Positions 1-11,700 of a DNA stretch of 64,000 nucleotides are shown here, in pieces. This DNA comes from Punica granatum (taxonomy: Eukaryota > Streptophyta > Magnoliopsida > Myrtales > Lythraceae). The notes below the pieces were generated by a model that had not been told where the DNA came from, did not search any database, and saw only the letters and a program-made list of their open reading frames with translations. How positions within the stretch are numbered: the first letter of the stretch is position 1; every line of letters begins with the position of its first letter. The stretch lies in assembly GCF_007655135.1 (NCBI RefSeq), contig NC_045132.1, forward strand, positions 14,260,001-14,324,000, in the 5' to 3' direction. Position numbers and translations under genes: made by a program.

Positions 1-51
1 TGACCGGAAGATGGAGCGCGCGGGCGCGGCGGTAGAGAAGGACGAGGCCAT
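1..51 (-). CDS. 5' end of a gene that runs off the left edge
   Basis: On the minus strand an ATG at 51-49 opens a frame of 17 codons (MASSFSTAAPARSIFRS) that is still open at the window edge. The start is rich in Ser, Ala and Arg with no acidic residue, as in plastid or mitochondrial transit peptides, so an organelle-targeted product is possible but not shown. Supporting context: a pyrimidine microsatellite lies upstream in the sense strand (GA repeat on the plus strand at about 151-181), like the one in the leader of the patatin gene at 42995-43012, and local GC is high over the codons and low outside. The product cannot be named from 17 residues. A 46-codon plus-strand frame starting at 11 is the alternative, but it runs into a low-complexity Phe/Tyr/Asp tail. 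Confidence 0.4.
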   Translation of the reverse strand, partial: MASSFSTAAPARSIFRS

Positions 52-145
52 GAGCTTCGCAGAGTCTGTGGATTTGTTTTTCTTCTGGGGCTTCTTTTTA
101 TATTATTATGATGATGATAAACGAAGGACGGAGGGAGTAGGAGTG

Positions 146-150
<5 letters not shown>

Positions 151-181
<31 letters not shown>
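151..181. repeat. (GA)n microsatellite
   Basis: About 15 uninterrupted GA units. In the sense of the minus-strand gene starting at 51 this is a CT tract in the probable 5' leader or core promoter, a common position for such tracts in plant genes. Confidence 0.85.
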
Positions 182-185
<4 letters not shown>

Positions 186-302
186 GGGAAGACGATGGGA
201 TTGTCGGAATGGAGGAAGAGGGAGGAGGTTGTGGATAAGGACCGGACATTGAGCAAATATTAGACCAGAGTATTTCACATTCGCTGAGATGTGTATTATC
301 CA

Positions 303-805
303 ATTAAGATTACGGATATAAATGAGATGTATTCGCAAACGGGTCAAGCCCAGCTTAAAAGTATTCCTCTCGCAAAACTCGCAAGGCTAATCAAGCTTTT
401 ATCATCGTCATCAAATGTAATATTTTAATTAAACTCCATGTGATTTGAATTTGAATACTATCAAATTGTAAATGGTATATTTTTAATTATATTTTGCATA
501 ATATTGTTGTTTTATAATTTAGTTTATAGCCTTTTTTTTTAATCTTAACAAGCACAAAGTCAAGCCTAAATCAAAGCCGAGCCCAAGGCCTAGCCCGACT
601 TGTATATTGAACTTGGCCCATCGGCCAAGTCTTATACGAGACGAGTCTAAGCCTTTAATTTATTTGATGAATCGAACTCAAATTCAAGCTCTCAAGCTCG
701 ATCAAGCTCAAACCCAAGCTTGAGCCTAGGAAAAGTTTGATAAGTCAAAGCTTGAACCTGGTATATTCAGTCTTAACTCTGCTCGTTTACACCCTCGATT
801 AAGAT
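303..805. mobile_element. hAT-type MITE with 8-bp target duplication
   Basis: The 8-bp direct repeat ATTAAGAT lies at 303-310 and 798-805. The DNA between (311-797, 487 bp) begins with a copy of GGATATAAATGAG and ends with the complement of GGGTGTAAACGAG. These match over 13 positions except for three transitions. The inside is full of AAGCTT/AAGCCC-type subterminal motifs in both orientations. An 8-bp duplication with short imperfect termini and subterminal repeats is the pattern of non-autonomous hAT elements. No transposase is present. Confidence 0.75.
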
Positions 806-1004
806 GTCTGAAAGTAGAAAATTGACTCCACAATGGCATACAAAATCCCACTTACAAGTATTTTGATTGGTTTTTTACTTTGAATCAGTAATACTCATTA
901 AATATTTAGTCTTGGACTTTGGTCGGGATATGCCGAGCTCCTAACTAGGACCAAGATAGGCCTCTCGCTCTTTCCATCCCCATTGTTTTTTCTTTAAGGT
1001 AAAA

Positions 1005-1029
1005 ATAATAATAATAATAATAATAATAA
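1005..1029. repeat. (AAT)n microsatellite
   Basis: Eight AAT/TAA units in a row. No gene context. Confidence 0.85.
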
Positions 1030-1200
1030 CTCAGTTATATTTGGTAGGTTGAATAAGAGGCATGATTAAATTTCTAAAATCTCAGTCCTATGTTTGGTGC
1101 CGACCGAATTTTTGAAACCTCAAGGGTCATTCAAGGAAAATAAATGTATCATACTTGAAGCCTAAGGGGTTTGGCCTAGTGATTAAAGATGAGCATATAA

Positions 1201-1512
1201 GAGTGTGTTTGGATTGAGAGTTGAGTTGAGTTGAGTTTTGATTTTAATTGGTTTGTAATGATTGTATGGTTGAATTATGAGAAAAAGTATGAAAAAATAA
1301 TAAATAATTGAGAGAAAATAATGATTAAGTAATGATTGTGTTGTTGAATTGTGAAAAAGTAATGAATAGTTGAGAGAATTTAATATTAAAAATTGAATTG
1401 AATGGTTAAAAAAATTTTAAAAATAAAAAAAGTAATGATTATGATGTTGAATTGAAGATAAGTGGAGTTGAGTTGAGTTGAGTTGAACATTTTTTCGAAA
1501 ACAAACACACCC
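1201..1512 (+). mobile_element. Tourist-like MITE, copy A
   Basis: Starts GAGTGTGTTTGGATTGAG and ends in AACAAACACACCC, so the termini are inverted repeats of the GTGTGTTTGG type. TAA lies on both sides (1198-1200 and 1513-1515), as expected of PIF/Harbinger MITEs. GAGTTGAGTTGAG repeats lie just inside each end, and the interior is AT-rich with no ORF. Confidence 0.75.
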
Positions 1513-1515
1513 TAA

Positions 1516-1835
1516 GTGTGTTTGGATTGAGAGTTGAGTTGAGTTGAGTTTTGGTTTTAATTGGTTTGTAATGATTGTATTGTTGAATTATGAGAAAAAG
1601 TGTAAAAAAAGTGTGAAAAAGTAATAAATAATTGAGAGAAAATAATGATTAAGTAATAATTGTGTTGTTGAATTGTGAAAAAGTAATGAATAGTTGAGAG
1701 AATTTAATATTAAAAATTGAATTAAATGGTTAAAAAAATTTTAATTAAAAAAAAGTAATGATTATGATATTGAATTGAAGATAAGTGGAATTGAGTTGAG
1801 TTGAGTTGAACATTGTTGGGAAAACAAACACACCC
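1516..1835 (+). mobile_element. Tourist-like MITE, copy B in direct tandem
   Basis: Nearly the same sequence as 1201-1512, in the same orientation and separated from it only by TAA. Both termini are present. Related, more diverged copies in the opposite orientation lie at 24355-24669 and 32707-32950. Confidence 0.75.
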
Positions 1836-2049
1836 ATATTCACTCGATTCCGAGTTTGAAATCCCTTCTAGGGTGCTTTTGGCGTAATTAACCGCTTCGT
1901 GCGTTGCCTGGAGTTCATGGAGCATTGGGAAATTATTCCTCGAAGCCCGAATACCCTCGGGTCACAAAAAAAAAGTATCATACTTGAAAAATGAATGTGT
2001 CGTACTTGTAAATCTTCACCCTTAAAATTCCAATATTAAATCATAGCCA

Positions 2050-2457
2050 TTAAAATTAGGAGTTATTATGCCAGATATATCATGGTATCACATATTTCTC
2101 AAATCTATCACGTGGTTTAAAACTTACCCAGAAAGACCCATGGTTTACATTTGGTTCCAAATCCATCCTAACGTTAATTTCTCCGTCAACAATTAATAGT
2201 GTTTCTGACGTTGAGCATAAGTGAGCCTATTCTTGCCGTCGTAACTCTTTACTTGGGATAGATTTGAGAAAAAATTAAAATCATGGGATAGGTTTGGAGC
2301 CCACTTACGTTTCATTAACTGATAAAAATTGACGGCATGATATATTTGGAGCAAAATCTAAACCATATGCAATTTTTAAGTAATTTTTAAAATATGGAAT
2401 AGATTTGAGAAAATGGTAAAATCATGGAATATATGGCATAACAACCCCTTGGAATTA
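2050..2457. mobile_element. Mutator-like long-TIR element (non-autonomous)
   Basis: The ends 2059-2107 and about 2400-2448 are inverted copies of each other over about 48 bp with few mismatches. The flanks are TTAAAATTA (2050-2058) and TTGGAATTA (2449-2457), a 9-bp duplication with two A/G differences. Long termini plus a 9-bp duplication indicate a Mutator-type element. There is no transposase. The same wording of sequence (AAATCTATC..ATGGTTT) recurs in the element at 29545-29875, so the two are distant relatives. Confidence 0.75.
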
Positions 2458-4450
2458 TTCAAATCTCAATCATTGAAATCTTAAGATCAAAACTCAATGT
2501 AGACTTATCATACTTTCACTTGAAATAATTGTCACTGAATTTTCTTGCATTCTCCAAAGAAGGATAAAAAAATGCGATTAACGTTCTTTTTCTTGTGTGC
2601 CCAAGACAATATGTTCTGAGAGATGTGTAAGACATGACTCTGGAAAGGACATGTTGTAGTAAGGGAAGAGTGTCATAAGGATTACATAGAAGAGTGAGTA
2701 AGGTTTGGACTCTCCTTCTAGACTACAAAACAAAGATGTGTTGGTTGAGGTATTCATATGAGCTTTTGAATTAAGAGAATATTTCCTTGATTCTAAACAG
2801 GACCTTGATCATGTGTTTCATGCCTCGCGAATATTTTTCTTGAATGCGGTCTAGGAAAATAAAAGGAAAGTAAACTGTTACACCGAGAGGATCTTCTACC
2901 TCCTGCATTTTTCATATGGGAGATTTGGCATCCCAATAATGATAGTAACCATGCCGACAACACCTCCCTCTAATAAGGGCAAGGGCCCAAGCCTTCCAAC
3001 GGCTCGTCCATAAACTGCGATCCCAAATCCTCAATCGATGAAAGCAGAAGAGTGCATCGAAGGAGAATTCAAAGCCTTCGGCACAAGCTATGGTCATGAA
3101 AAATTGGATGACCATCGTGACTCAAAATTTCAGATTGTCCAGAAATTTGTTTTTCGAATGAAATATGTCTTCAAAATAATCACAAACATGTTTCATAAAA
3201 AGCCATTATAAACCTGTTTTCAAACCACTATGAACATAATTTCAAAAAACCGTAACGAAAAGCCGCAAATAAAAATGCGACTGAGGCGATTTATAAACAA
3301 AAAAATAAGCGTGAGCTCCAAGCTAAGTCCTCATACAAGAACAAATTGAAGAAGGCTGCTTGAAGATGGTTACCAGCTCCCTACCCTGCGAAAAATATTC
3401 ATTTGTGCTAATAAAATCAACGTCTCTTCTTTACCCATGGCCTACCCTACGATACAACCCTAGGAAAGCCCATTCAGATTTTTGACGCCTTCTAGGGTTT
3501 TCGGGGCAATTGATCTAGAAATTTTATTGGTAGATTTCAAGTGGGAATTTCTAGTCATTTAGGAGGATGCTCGAGTGAATTAATAGGCCAGACACAATAA
3601 ATCATAATACAAAAAAGCCTACTACTTGTCCACATATGATATCCCCTTATCAACCAAACATCACAACCCACATTCCCAAAAGGGGACCTCTGTGATTGGT
3701 TGTGCACATTTATGTCGAAATTTGTGCAAGAGCACTCATCGTTGAAAGTCTTTGAAATGCCCTCATCAACTCGTGGTTTAAGGGATAATTAGGACGAGAG
3801 ATGACCCCACTTCAGTAAGCATGAGAATGAGCGATCCACCCACGGTGAGAGAAGTCGCTCCAATTCCTTGGCTCACAAGGTGAGCCAAATTTTTCTCGTA
3901 TAATGAGCTTGAGCGAAAGTGTTATCATTGAGATGATCTTCATCTTAGGGATAATATCGATCTTATCCCAAGTTCCTTGCCTACTAAAATTGACTAATTA
4001 GGCATCGATTCACAATATCATCTTATGGCTCAAGAGCCTTTTTATAGAAAGGAAAATGCTTTGCGATTCAGGAAAAAGTAAAGTCAAAAGAGAAATCCCA
4101 TTGAAGTGGGGCGTGATTTCGACATCCTATCCTGCCAATGAAAAGATTTTTCGAATGATTTTTCAAAATGACACAAGAATCTACAACCCTTGAGGAAAAC
4201 AATTTGATAGAGCCTACCGAAGGTCATCCAAGGGTTCAGGTCCATTGCAAGGGTCGCTAAATGACAATTTCTAGAATTCCCTATTTTATCAAACTTTAGC
4301 CAAGACTTGGTATTTTGAGCATACCAGCAAATCAACTTTTTCTCCACAGGTTTTTCAAGCCATGGTGGGACAACCAAATCATTGAATTTGACGGAATAGG
4401 GGAGACAACCATCCACTCATGAGTTAAACAAATCTTGATTTTCAAGACAA
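2458..4450. other. Intergenic, no feature supported
   Basis: AT-rich single-copy-looking DNA. Several short open frames exist on both strands (for example 4084-4416, minus, 110 codons). None has a recognisable motif, codon bias or splice context. Confidence 0.6.
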
Positions 4451-4710
4451 AACTGAATTGTGACACTCGAGCATGAGAACAAGGGAGCTGTCGGAAATGA
4501 ATCACAATGTCTGTCATGGAAATACACGCATTGACAGAACTGAATTGTGGCACTCGAGTATTGGAGGAAGGGAGCTGACGGAAATGAATAGCAATGTATG
4601 TCATGGAAGTACATGCATTGACAGACCAAATCGCGCGCCCAAGCATGAGGGTGAGGGAGCTAACGAGAAAAAATCGTAATGTCTATCAAGGGATATAGAT
4701 ATTGATGGAA
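4451..4710. repeat. 87-bp minisatellite, three units
   Basis: Units start at 4451, 4538 and about 4625. The first two are close copies (period 87) and the third is more diverged. Because 87 is divisible by three, the array keeps short frames open on both strands. These frames are by-products of the repeat, not genes. Confidence 0.8.
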
Positions 4711-4761
4711 GAAATCTTAGCATCTGTCCAAAGTCACATAAACTTATAAGACCAAGGGCGA

Positions 4762-6670
4762 GTGGGGAGCTTTTTCCTATAAAAAAATTACTTCATATTT
4801 TTTTTTCAAAATTTTTATTCAACCTCTATTTCTTTGTGTTCTTTAGATCTGGTTAATAAGATATTCGATAATCCGGCTGATCCCTCAGTTTAAATAACCA
4901 TTATGATTGGACTAATTAATTCGAAGAACATTTAATTTCACCTTTTTTTGAAAAAAATTTCCTCTTTTGAGCAATTTTTGTAAATTCGACTTGGATAATC
5001 TAGTGGATAACTGGATTAACCCCTTGCCTAAATGAGTGTTCGTCATGGTCGGACGATATACTTTTCCCCAACTTTTAGCTGGAAATTTTTTATAAGAAAA
5101 TATCGAAAATGTTAGATATACAAATTAGCTTATATATAATATTTTCTTCAAATTTTATATCTATATTTTAAATTGAAACTCTTGGATCCTTATTTAATTT
5201 AATTAGAAGGATTAATTTTGGAACTTTTTTTTTTGTATGTAACTCTAGTATCCGAAAGTCTAAGACAATGGCTAGTGGAGCGATACTATTTCAAGTTCAA
5301 GCCAGGTCAATCCAATAATGGGTAATGCTCCATGGATCATAAACTTTCTCTATTTACATGACTAAAACTTAAGATCTTACTTAAAGAGAAGAGTCGTCGA
5401 ATATTAATTTTGGTGATATGGTCCCAGTAGGGAGCTTTTCCCCACTTGCCACTTCCTCTTTCCTTTTTAAAACAAAAATTTGTTCAATTATTTTTTATTT
5501 TTTCTTCGACCTTTTTTTTCCTCGGTTCTCTTCGGAATTGGTTGACAAGATTATCCGATAATCCGGTTGATGTCTCAGTCTAAATGACCATTACGATTGG
5601 ACCAATTATTTTGAGGAACATTTAATTCCACCTTTAAAAAATTCCCTCTTTTGCGTAGTGTTTGTAAATCCGACTTAGACAATATGGTGGATAACCCGAT
5701 TAACCCCCTGCCTAAATAGATATTGATCGTAGTAGGATCGATATATATTTTCCCCAACTTTTAGCTAGAAATGTTTTTAGAAGAAAATATAAAAAATATT
5801 AGATATACAAATTAGCTTATATATAATATTTCTTTTTCAAATTTTATACCTATATTGCAAATTGAAACTTTCAGGTCCTTTTTTAACTTAATTAGATGGA
5901 TTAATTTTGATTTTTTTTTGCGTGTACCTTTGAATCTGGAAGTGTATGGCAATGGAGCTGTAGTATTTCATGCTCAAGCTAGGTTAATCCACTAAAGGGT
6001 AAAACTCTATCAATCGTAAATTATCTCTATTCACATGGCTAAAACTTGAGATGACGTCAAATATTAATTTTGAAATTTATATAAGAAGAAATCCTTGGCC
6101 CCCTTTTCTTTTTCCTTTCACGATTTTTTTTCTTATTTGGGTGGTAAGGTGCTGAAGGCCACTGCCATTTTTGTAAGGCTGCCTACAGCCTATTTAAGCT
6201 TTTTTTGGGAATGATGTTTCTGAAATAAAAGTACTGAAGTATAATTGCTGAAAAATAAGTGCTCATTTTAGAATAAGCAAAAGTGTTTGAGACGTAACAA
6301 TTTAAAACTACTAAAATTAAATTTAATACTTAAAATATAGAATAAATAGAAGTAATTTTTATGAGGACCTATAAATTTGCTGGAAAAATTACGTTTCCAA
6401 CTGCAGAAATTAGTCAAATTTTGATTTTGAAAGATCTTACCTAACACTTCTTTGATAGATTCTTTTGGACTTTTTTTTACTCACTTGACTAAACTTGAGA
6501 TCTTACTTAAAGATAAGATACGTCGAATATTAATTTTGAAATTTATATAAAAAAACTCTCCGTCCCCTTTTCCTTTTCCTTTCACGATTTGTTTTTTTTA
6601 TTTGTGTGGTGGAATGCCGAAAGACACCATTATTTTTGTAGAGTCGTCAACAACCTATTTAAAAAATTAT
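4762..6670. repeat. Diverged direct repeat of a ~650-bp module
   Basis: 4762-5410 and 5425-6060 align along almost their whole length. Shared landmarks include GATAATCCG.TGAT, CCCCAACTTTTAGCT, and the stretch ending in GCTTATATATAATATTT. A shorter third iteration follows: the tail motif with CTAAA.CTTGAGAT and CGTCAAATATTAATTTTGAA occurs at about 5356, 6035 and 6482. The blocks after it at 6075-6190 and 6539-6660 are also copies of each other. No coding content or clear transposon ends are visible. Confidence 0.7.
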
Positions 6671-7480
6671 GTTGGAGCCCAAGGTTAGCTTCAATGAACC
6701 ACCTGGAATCGTTAAATATAACGTTGACAAATTATTGATATTAAAAGTGAAACTGAATCATACTAAACACGATAGAAAATCGAAAGTTGGTATATTTTCA
6801 TGTGATCGACATTAAGTATTGGTGAAGAATGAAAGATCAATTTAAATATAATTGTGAAGGACCCTAAATAATTCAAGTTATTAACAACCATCAAATTATG
6901 AACAAGTTAAAAGTAAATTAACAAATTTTATTCATAAATAATTATTTGTATCATTTATTCTTGGTCTATATGCTACCTATATTATTACATAAATTGATAT
7001 AATGTAAATTAAAAAAAAAACTTCTAGACCCTGCAGCATCGCGCGGAGTTCCGTTCTAGGAATTAAAATTAGTATATCAAATATATTTTTTAATGTATAT
7101 TTTGATATTTGAAAGTCTAAAAAACTTCGACTAATTTAGTTCGAGTTGAATCTAAAACTCTATTAACAGAAATTCACGGGAGTCGAATTTAAGAATTTTT
7201 AAGGGAAAAAATATGAGTTGAAGACCTGAATCAATTCAAGTCAATTATTTTTCTTTTTTGTTTTTAGCAAACAAAGAAAAGTAGAGTAGTGGATTGACAC
7301 GTAAATGCCCCACCTGCCTCCCTAATTTCTGAGGTGTCTACTGCCTCTACGTTTTAAGTTATTCTCATTCTCAGTTCTATTGCAGGCAAATAAAATGAAA
7401 TAATTTCCGTTCCATTTACAGACAAAAAGGAAAAAAAGAAAATAATAAAAGTAAAAGGGGAGGAAATTAAATTGGAAGGG
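6671..7480. other. Intergenic upstream of the SDHAF2 gene
   Basis: AT-rich, with no gene or repeat structure that I can support. It should contain the promoter of the gene that follows. I cannot point to a convincing TATA box. Confidence 0.5.
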
Positions 7481-7499
7481 CGTCCCTCTAAATTCTTCC

Positions 7500-7685
7500 G
7501 CAGGTAAATGAGTTCTCTCTCTTCTCGATGATTTCTCATCTTCAACCTTCCGATGATCACCCACTCTTCTTGAATCATTTGATCTGATTTCCTTTCTCCC
7601 ATTATACGTCCATACCCTCAAATCTCTCTCTAGGGGTTTCTCTTTCGCAGGGTGCCCAGCTTGTCGGGTTTCGATAATTCTGCAG
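7500..7685 (+). other. Probable non-coding first exon of the SDHAF2 gene
   Basis: A pyrimidine-rich, GC-richer stretch ends at CTGCAG followed by a donor GTACTC at 7686. The next acceptor (TCTCTAG, ending 8773) lies 14 bases before the start codon at 8788. The model is an untranslated exon with an intron at 7686-8773. The exact transcription start is a guess. Confidence 0.45.
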
Positions 7686-8787
7686 GTACTCACTTATTCG
7701 GACTTGTTTGATTGCTTTTGCAATTCCCATGCGCTGTTTTTATCGGCATTCCTGTTGCTATTGTTTCCAATTTTCTCTTTTGGGAGGTTGGGTTTACCTT
7801 TGAATGTTTATATGATGCCTATGAGAGGTGTTTTCATTCAGAAATCGTGGTTGTGTCTCCCGGAAGTTAATGTGTTCGATGAAATGTCCGAAGGGATTAT
7901 TGGGTCATTATTGTAGGATTGAATTTGCGCTCATCTCCTGGTTCCGTGTTATTGAAATGCTTGGTTCACTTGATTTGTTGGTTAATTTAGTCGTTCACGT
8001 TCAGTCTAAAGCCAGGCTTTTATTGTGTACTTCCTTATACAAGCTATTCATCATTCTCTATATGAAAAATAGATGCATCATGTCATTTTTTCGAATCTTG
8101 GGGGAAAAAAAAAGATAAATAATGGTTATGGGTCAATGACGTATTTTTGGTAATTTATTTCAGTACTTGAAAGTTTCGATAATTTTTTTTTTATTTTTTG
8201 GCTTTGAAACCTTCAAAACATCAAACATTGTTTTCAGTTGATGATTTTGGTTTCGGTTTGTCTTCTGGGTCCAATATTTGCTGGACATAGCCTGTTTTGG
8301 TGCAGTCGAATAACAGGGGAAAAATGGAACTAGGAATTGCATTTCCATAGCTTTTAAGCATAGCAAACGATACAATTTTTCTTATTCAGGTTCTTTGGCT
8401 TAAAGGTTATTTAAAGCTCGGTTCATGTTTTTTCTTAGTCATTTTTTGGGAATTCTGATTAAGTTCAGTTAAAGTCCTTTCAGGGTTTAGGTTTATTTCA
8501 GCTGTCAAATCAATTGTGATAGGTTTTTTGTACTTTGGGATCTGTGATGTGAGCTTTTTAAAGGATGTTTGAGGGGTTTGGGTTTCTGCTATACTAGTTC
8601 TACAATTTGCATAATTTAAATGTCCGAGCTCTAGACATCGTGCCTGTTGCCTACTCATGGTAGAGCTGATGGGCTTCCTGTAGAAATTCATATTCTTATA
8701 AATTGAATATCAGTGGAGATACAAATGCATATTAATTGTCTTCTTCTTACATGGGTTTCATTTTCATCTCTAGACGTAGATTCCGAA

Positions 8788-11700
8788 ATGGCCTGCATGC
8801 GAAGGGCTGTTATGGGCGGCCTGAGAATCATTAGATCACAGGCATTACTGGAACAATCCTTGATTTCTGCTTCATCTCCAATCAGGGCTGAGACCATTCT
8901 GAGGTTACTTTTTCCACTTTTCTCCTTCTACTCTTCATTTTCCATTATGCTTGCAGTTTAATGATTTTTTTTCCTTCTTCATTCAGGCCGCCACATAATC
9001 GATGGGTTTCACTTTTTTCAACTGATGTCAATGATAGTGGTCATCGGTTGATAGATATTGATTTCTCCAATGAAGAAAGCAAACGACGCTTGTGCAACAG
9101 GTGAGTTATCTTCCACATTATTCTTGAAGTAAAATTATCAATAGCGAATCTATCGGTTTACTGAAGACTCTTCTGGGATCGAGTCAATGTGCAGGTTATT
9201 ATACAGGAGCAGGCAAAGAGGATTCTTGGAACTTGATTTGGTTCTAGGGAAGTGGGTCGAGGAGCATATTTATTCTATGGATGTTAATGGAATTAAATCT
9301 CTGATTGATGTACTCGACTTGGTAAGTCCTTTCTCCATCAATATTTGCAGGACAATATTTTTTCTTCCTTTTGCATGTTTTGCTTTAATTCTCTCTCATG
9401 AAAACAAGCACCTCTATATTTTTTGGTTTTTTTATGTACATGTACTTTAAATTTGAGAGTGTTGCTTCCGGGCATAGTACTCTTCATATTTGGTCAGAGC
9501 TTTTTTTGAAATAATTTCAGCAATAAAACTATGAATATGTTCTTTGCTTGGTTTTATCTTGTGAATTTCGTTCTATAATAAGAAAGACCTTATCTAATAA
9601 CTCTTGTTTTCAAGTTACATCACGAAATGTTTCACTGCTTGAGTAGACTAGATTGGAGTTAAGCTCATAGGGTGATTGAATTGAGATCACATATGTTGGT
9701 CTTCTTATGTGTCAGCTAAGATCTCATAAGTGCATTTTATACTGTTTATTGTAATACGAATTTTCAATTTTGAAGAGCAAATTAAAGCTGAATTTAACTG
9801 TACAGCTGCTAGTGTTTTTCATCCTTATCAATCTTCAAGATGTGAGCATTTTAGTTTTAAGTAAAGGTATGAACTCCATACCATGCCTTGGTCGTCATAA
9901 CTTGTGAAGGTTGTTTAAGGATATGATGGGACTTCGAGACAAATCAGGCCAATTAAGATTCTGGTCGAACTGGGTAGTCAAAAGGAATAGCTTTGAGTAG
10001 TTTTTTTTGGTTAAAACTTGTAATGAACAAATTTATGGATTTATTGTGATCTTAAAATTTTCAGATCTTTCACCTTTTCTGCTATATGGCAGCAAACACA
10101 TTATCAGTAGAGCTTCCTTTGTAGTTTAGATATAGGACTTCTTCTTAAAGAAGTCAACTGTGCTTAATTTCTTATTCTCAGTTCTCACATCATCTTATTT
10201 AGTGTGTGTTGATAAAATGTGGATCAATAAACAACAGGACATTCAAGTTGGTCTATTATCGGTTTAGGAAAATAGTAGCTATCATCAAATGTAACCGATT
10301 CTTTTGTTTTCTTGAGTCACTGGCCATCTGCTGGGATTAATACCAACCTAGATGGTGAGAGTTCAGTAGCTGAAAGCATCACTAGCTTACGCTCTGACCC
10401 GAGTAGCAAATCTAAATCAGCTAATCGTTCTTGGATAGCCCCCGCTCCAATCACTTCCATTCCTCTGGTTAGACCATCTGTAGCACTCATAGCTCCTAAC
10501 GGTTTATAGACATAAAATTTGTCTAATGTGCCATTTGTTACAAAATTATTTTTGAACTCTCTCTCTGTGTCTCTCTCTCTTAATTTATATAATCTAACAT
10601 CAGTACTTATTAGTAGACATCTGAAATGCTTCTGCTCCCTACCAACTAGTCCCTGCATTTTTATCCTTCAAACTTTGTCAATGTTCCATAAACTTCTTGT
10701 GTCTGAAGCTTTCATAATAATGCTCCCAGATATTGCCTTTGAGTGAGGATGAGTATGGTCTATAATCCCTAGAAATCTTTTGACAGGAGCTGCTTTCCGT
10801 TGTCGCTTTCTTGGGATTATAGACTCTAATAGGTACTTTCAGTCGGAAAGTTTGCCTGATGATTGACATCTTTCCTAGATAAGCCGAGGAAGCTTAAACA
10901 ATTTTTGATGGCATGTCCTAGTAGTATCTCGTGGAAAGTAGGCTTTTCTTTCCAGCAGCAGTTTTATCATCGTGCTTTATTATGGAAACCTATTCTTGTA
11001 AAATAGTCAAGATACTATTTTCTTTATTCTTTTTGTTGTTTACCTTCCTCTTTTTCTTTTTCCTTTTTTTTTTAATTGTTTGATATTGAAGAGTTTATTC
11101 TCCTAATTTGCCTTGGCATTTGAGCTTGATAACCTCCTTTTTTTCTTCTCATTTTTTTCTCCTGTGCTTTCCCTTGATATTATTTTTCAAAATTTTGCAA
11201 TATTCTGAGCAATGGTGTGATAGAGGAAATGTCGAATTACTTAACCTGCCCAATCCTTTCATTGTTGGCAGATCTCTATAGAACCAAAGCTCTCAGGAGT
11301 AGGCAGCTGAAGGTCCATTTAGTTAAGTAACCTAGTTAATCAGTGATGCCATGCTTTAGAGATCCACATATATTTAAAAGTTCATCGTGTTTGGCTTGAC
11401 CTTTAGGTTGTTTGCATGAACTCTGTGGGTCAGACCAACTTTGGTTCATTCCTGGTTAAATGGTGAAAACTTCTCTTCACTCCTTGCCCTTATCTTTGTG
11501 GATCAAAGGTCGGCTTAGCGCAAATATTATTGACTTCCTTCTTGAGGTGGAAAAAATCAATTTTGGTATGCAAGTGTTTCTTCTTGAAGTTTTGAAATCA
11601 TTCCTAAAACCATGTATGAGAAATCATCGTTACAGGAAAGTAAAAGATAGAGGAAACAGGGCCAAAAAAAACAGGATAATACCAAGAATCATAGTCCTAA

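Larger units (their letters stand above)
1146..1988 (+). mobile_element. SINE, interrupted by two MITEs
   Basis: GTATCATACTTGAA occurs at 1146-1159 and 1975-1988 as a perfect 14-bp target duplication. Just inside the left copy is a tRNA-like box A (TGGCCTAGTGATTAAAGATG, 1173-1192). The box B-like stretch (CGATTCCGAGTTTGAAATCC, about 1844-1863) comes only after 635 bp of MITE DNA. The element ends in an A-run at 1966-1974. Without the insertion at 1201-1835 the SINE would be about 180 bp, the usual size for plant tRNA-derived SINEs. The order of events is fixed: SINE first, MITEs later. Confidence 0.8.

Noticed and set aside
7322..7693. 123-codon minus-strand frame at the SDHAF2 promoter
   Set aside because: No motif, and it overlaps the leader exon of a well-supported gene on the other strand.
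10312..10658. Reading the minus-strand 113-codon frame in SDHAF2 intron 3 as a gene
   Set aside because: Its AtpB- and RpoC1-like parts come from two different plastid genes, so it is a joined organellar insertion, not a gene.
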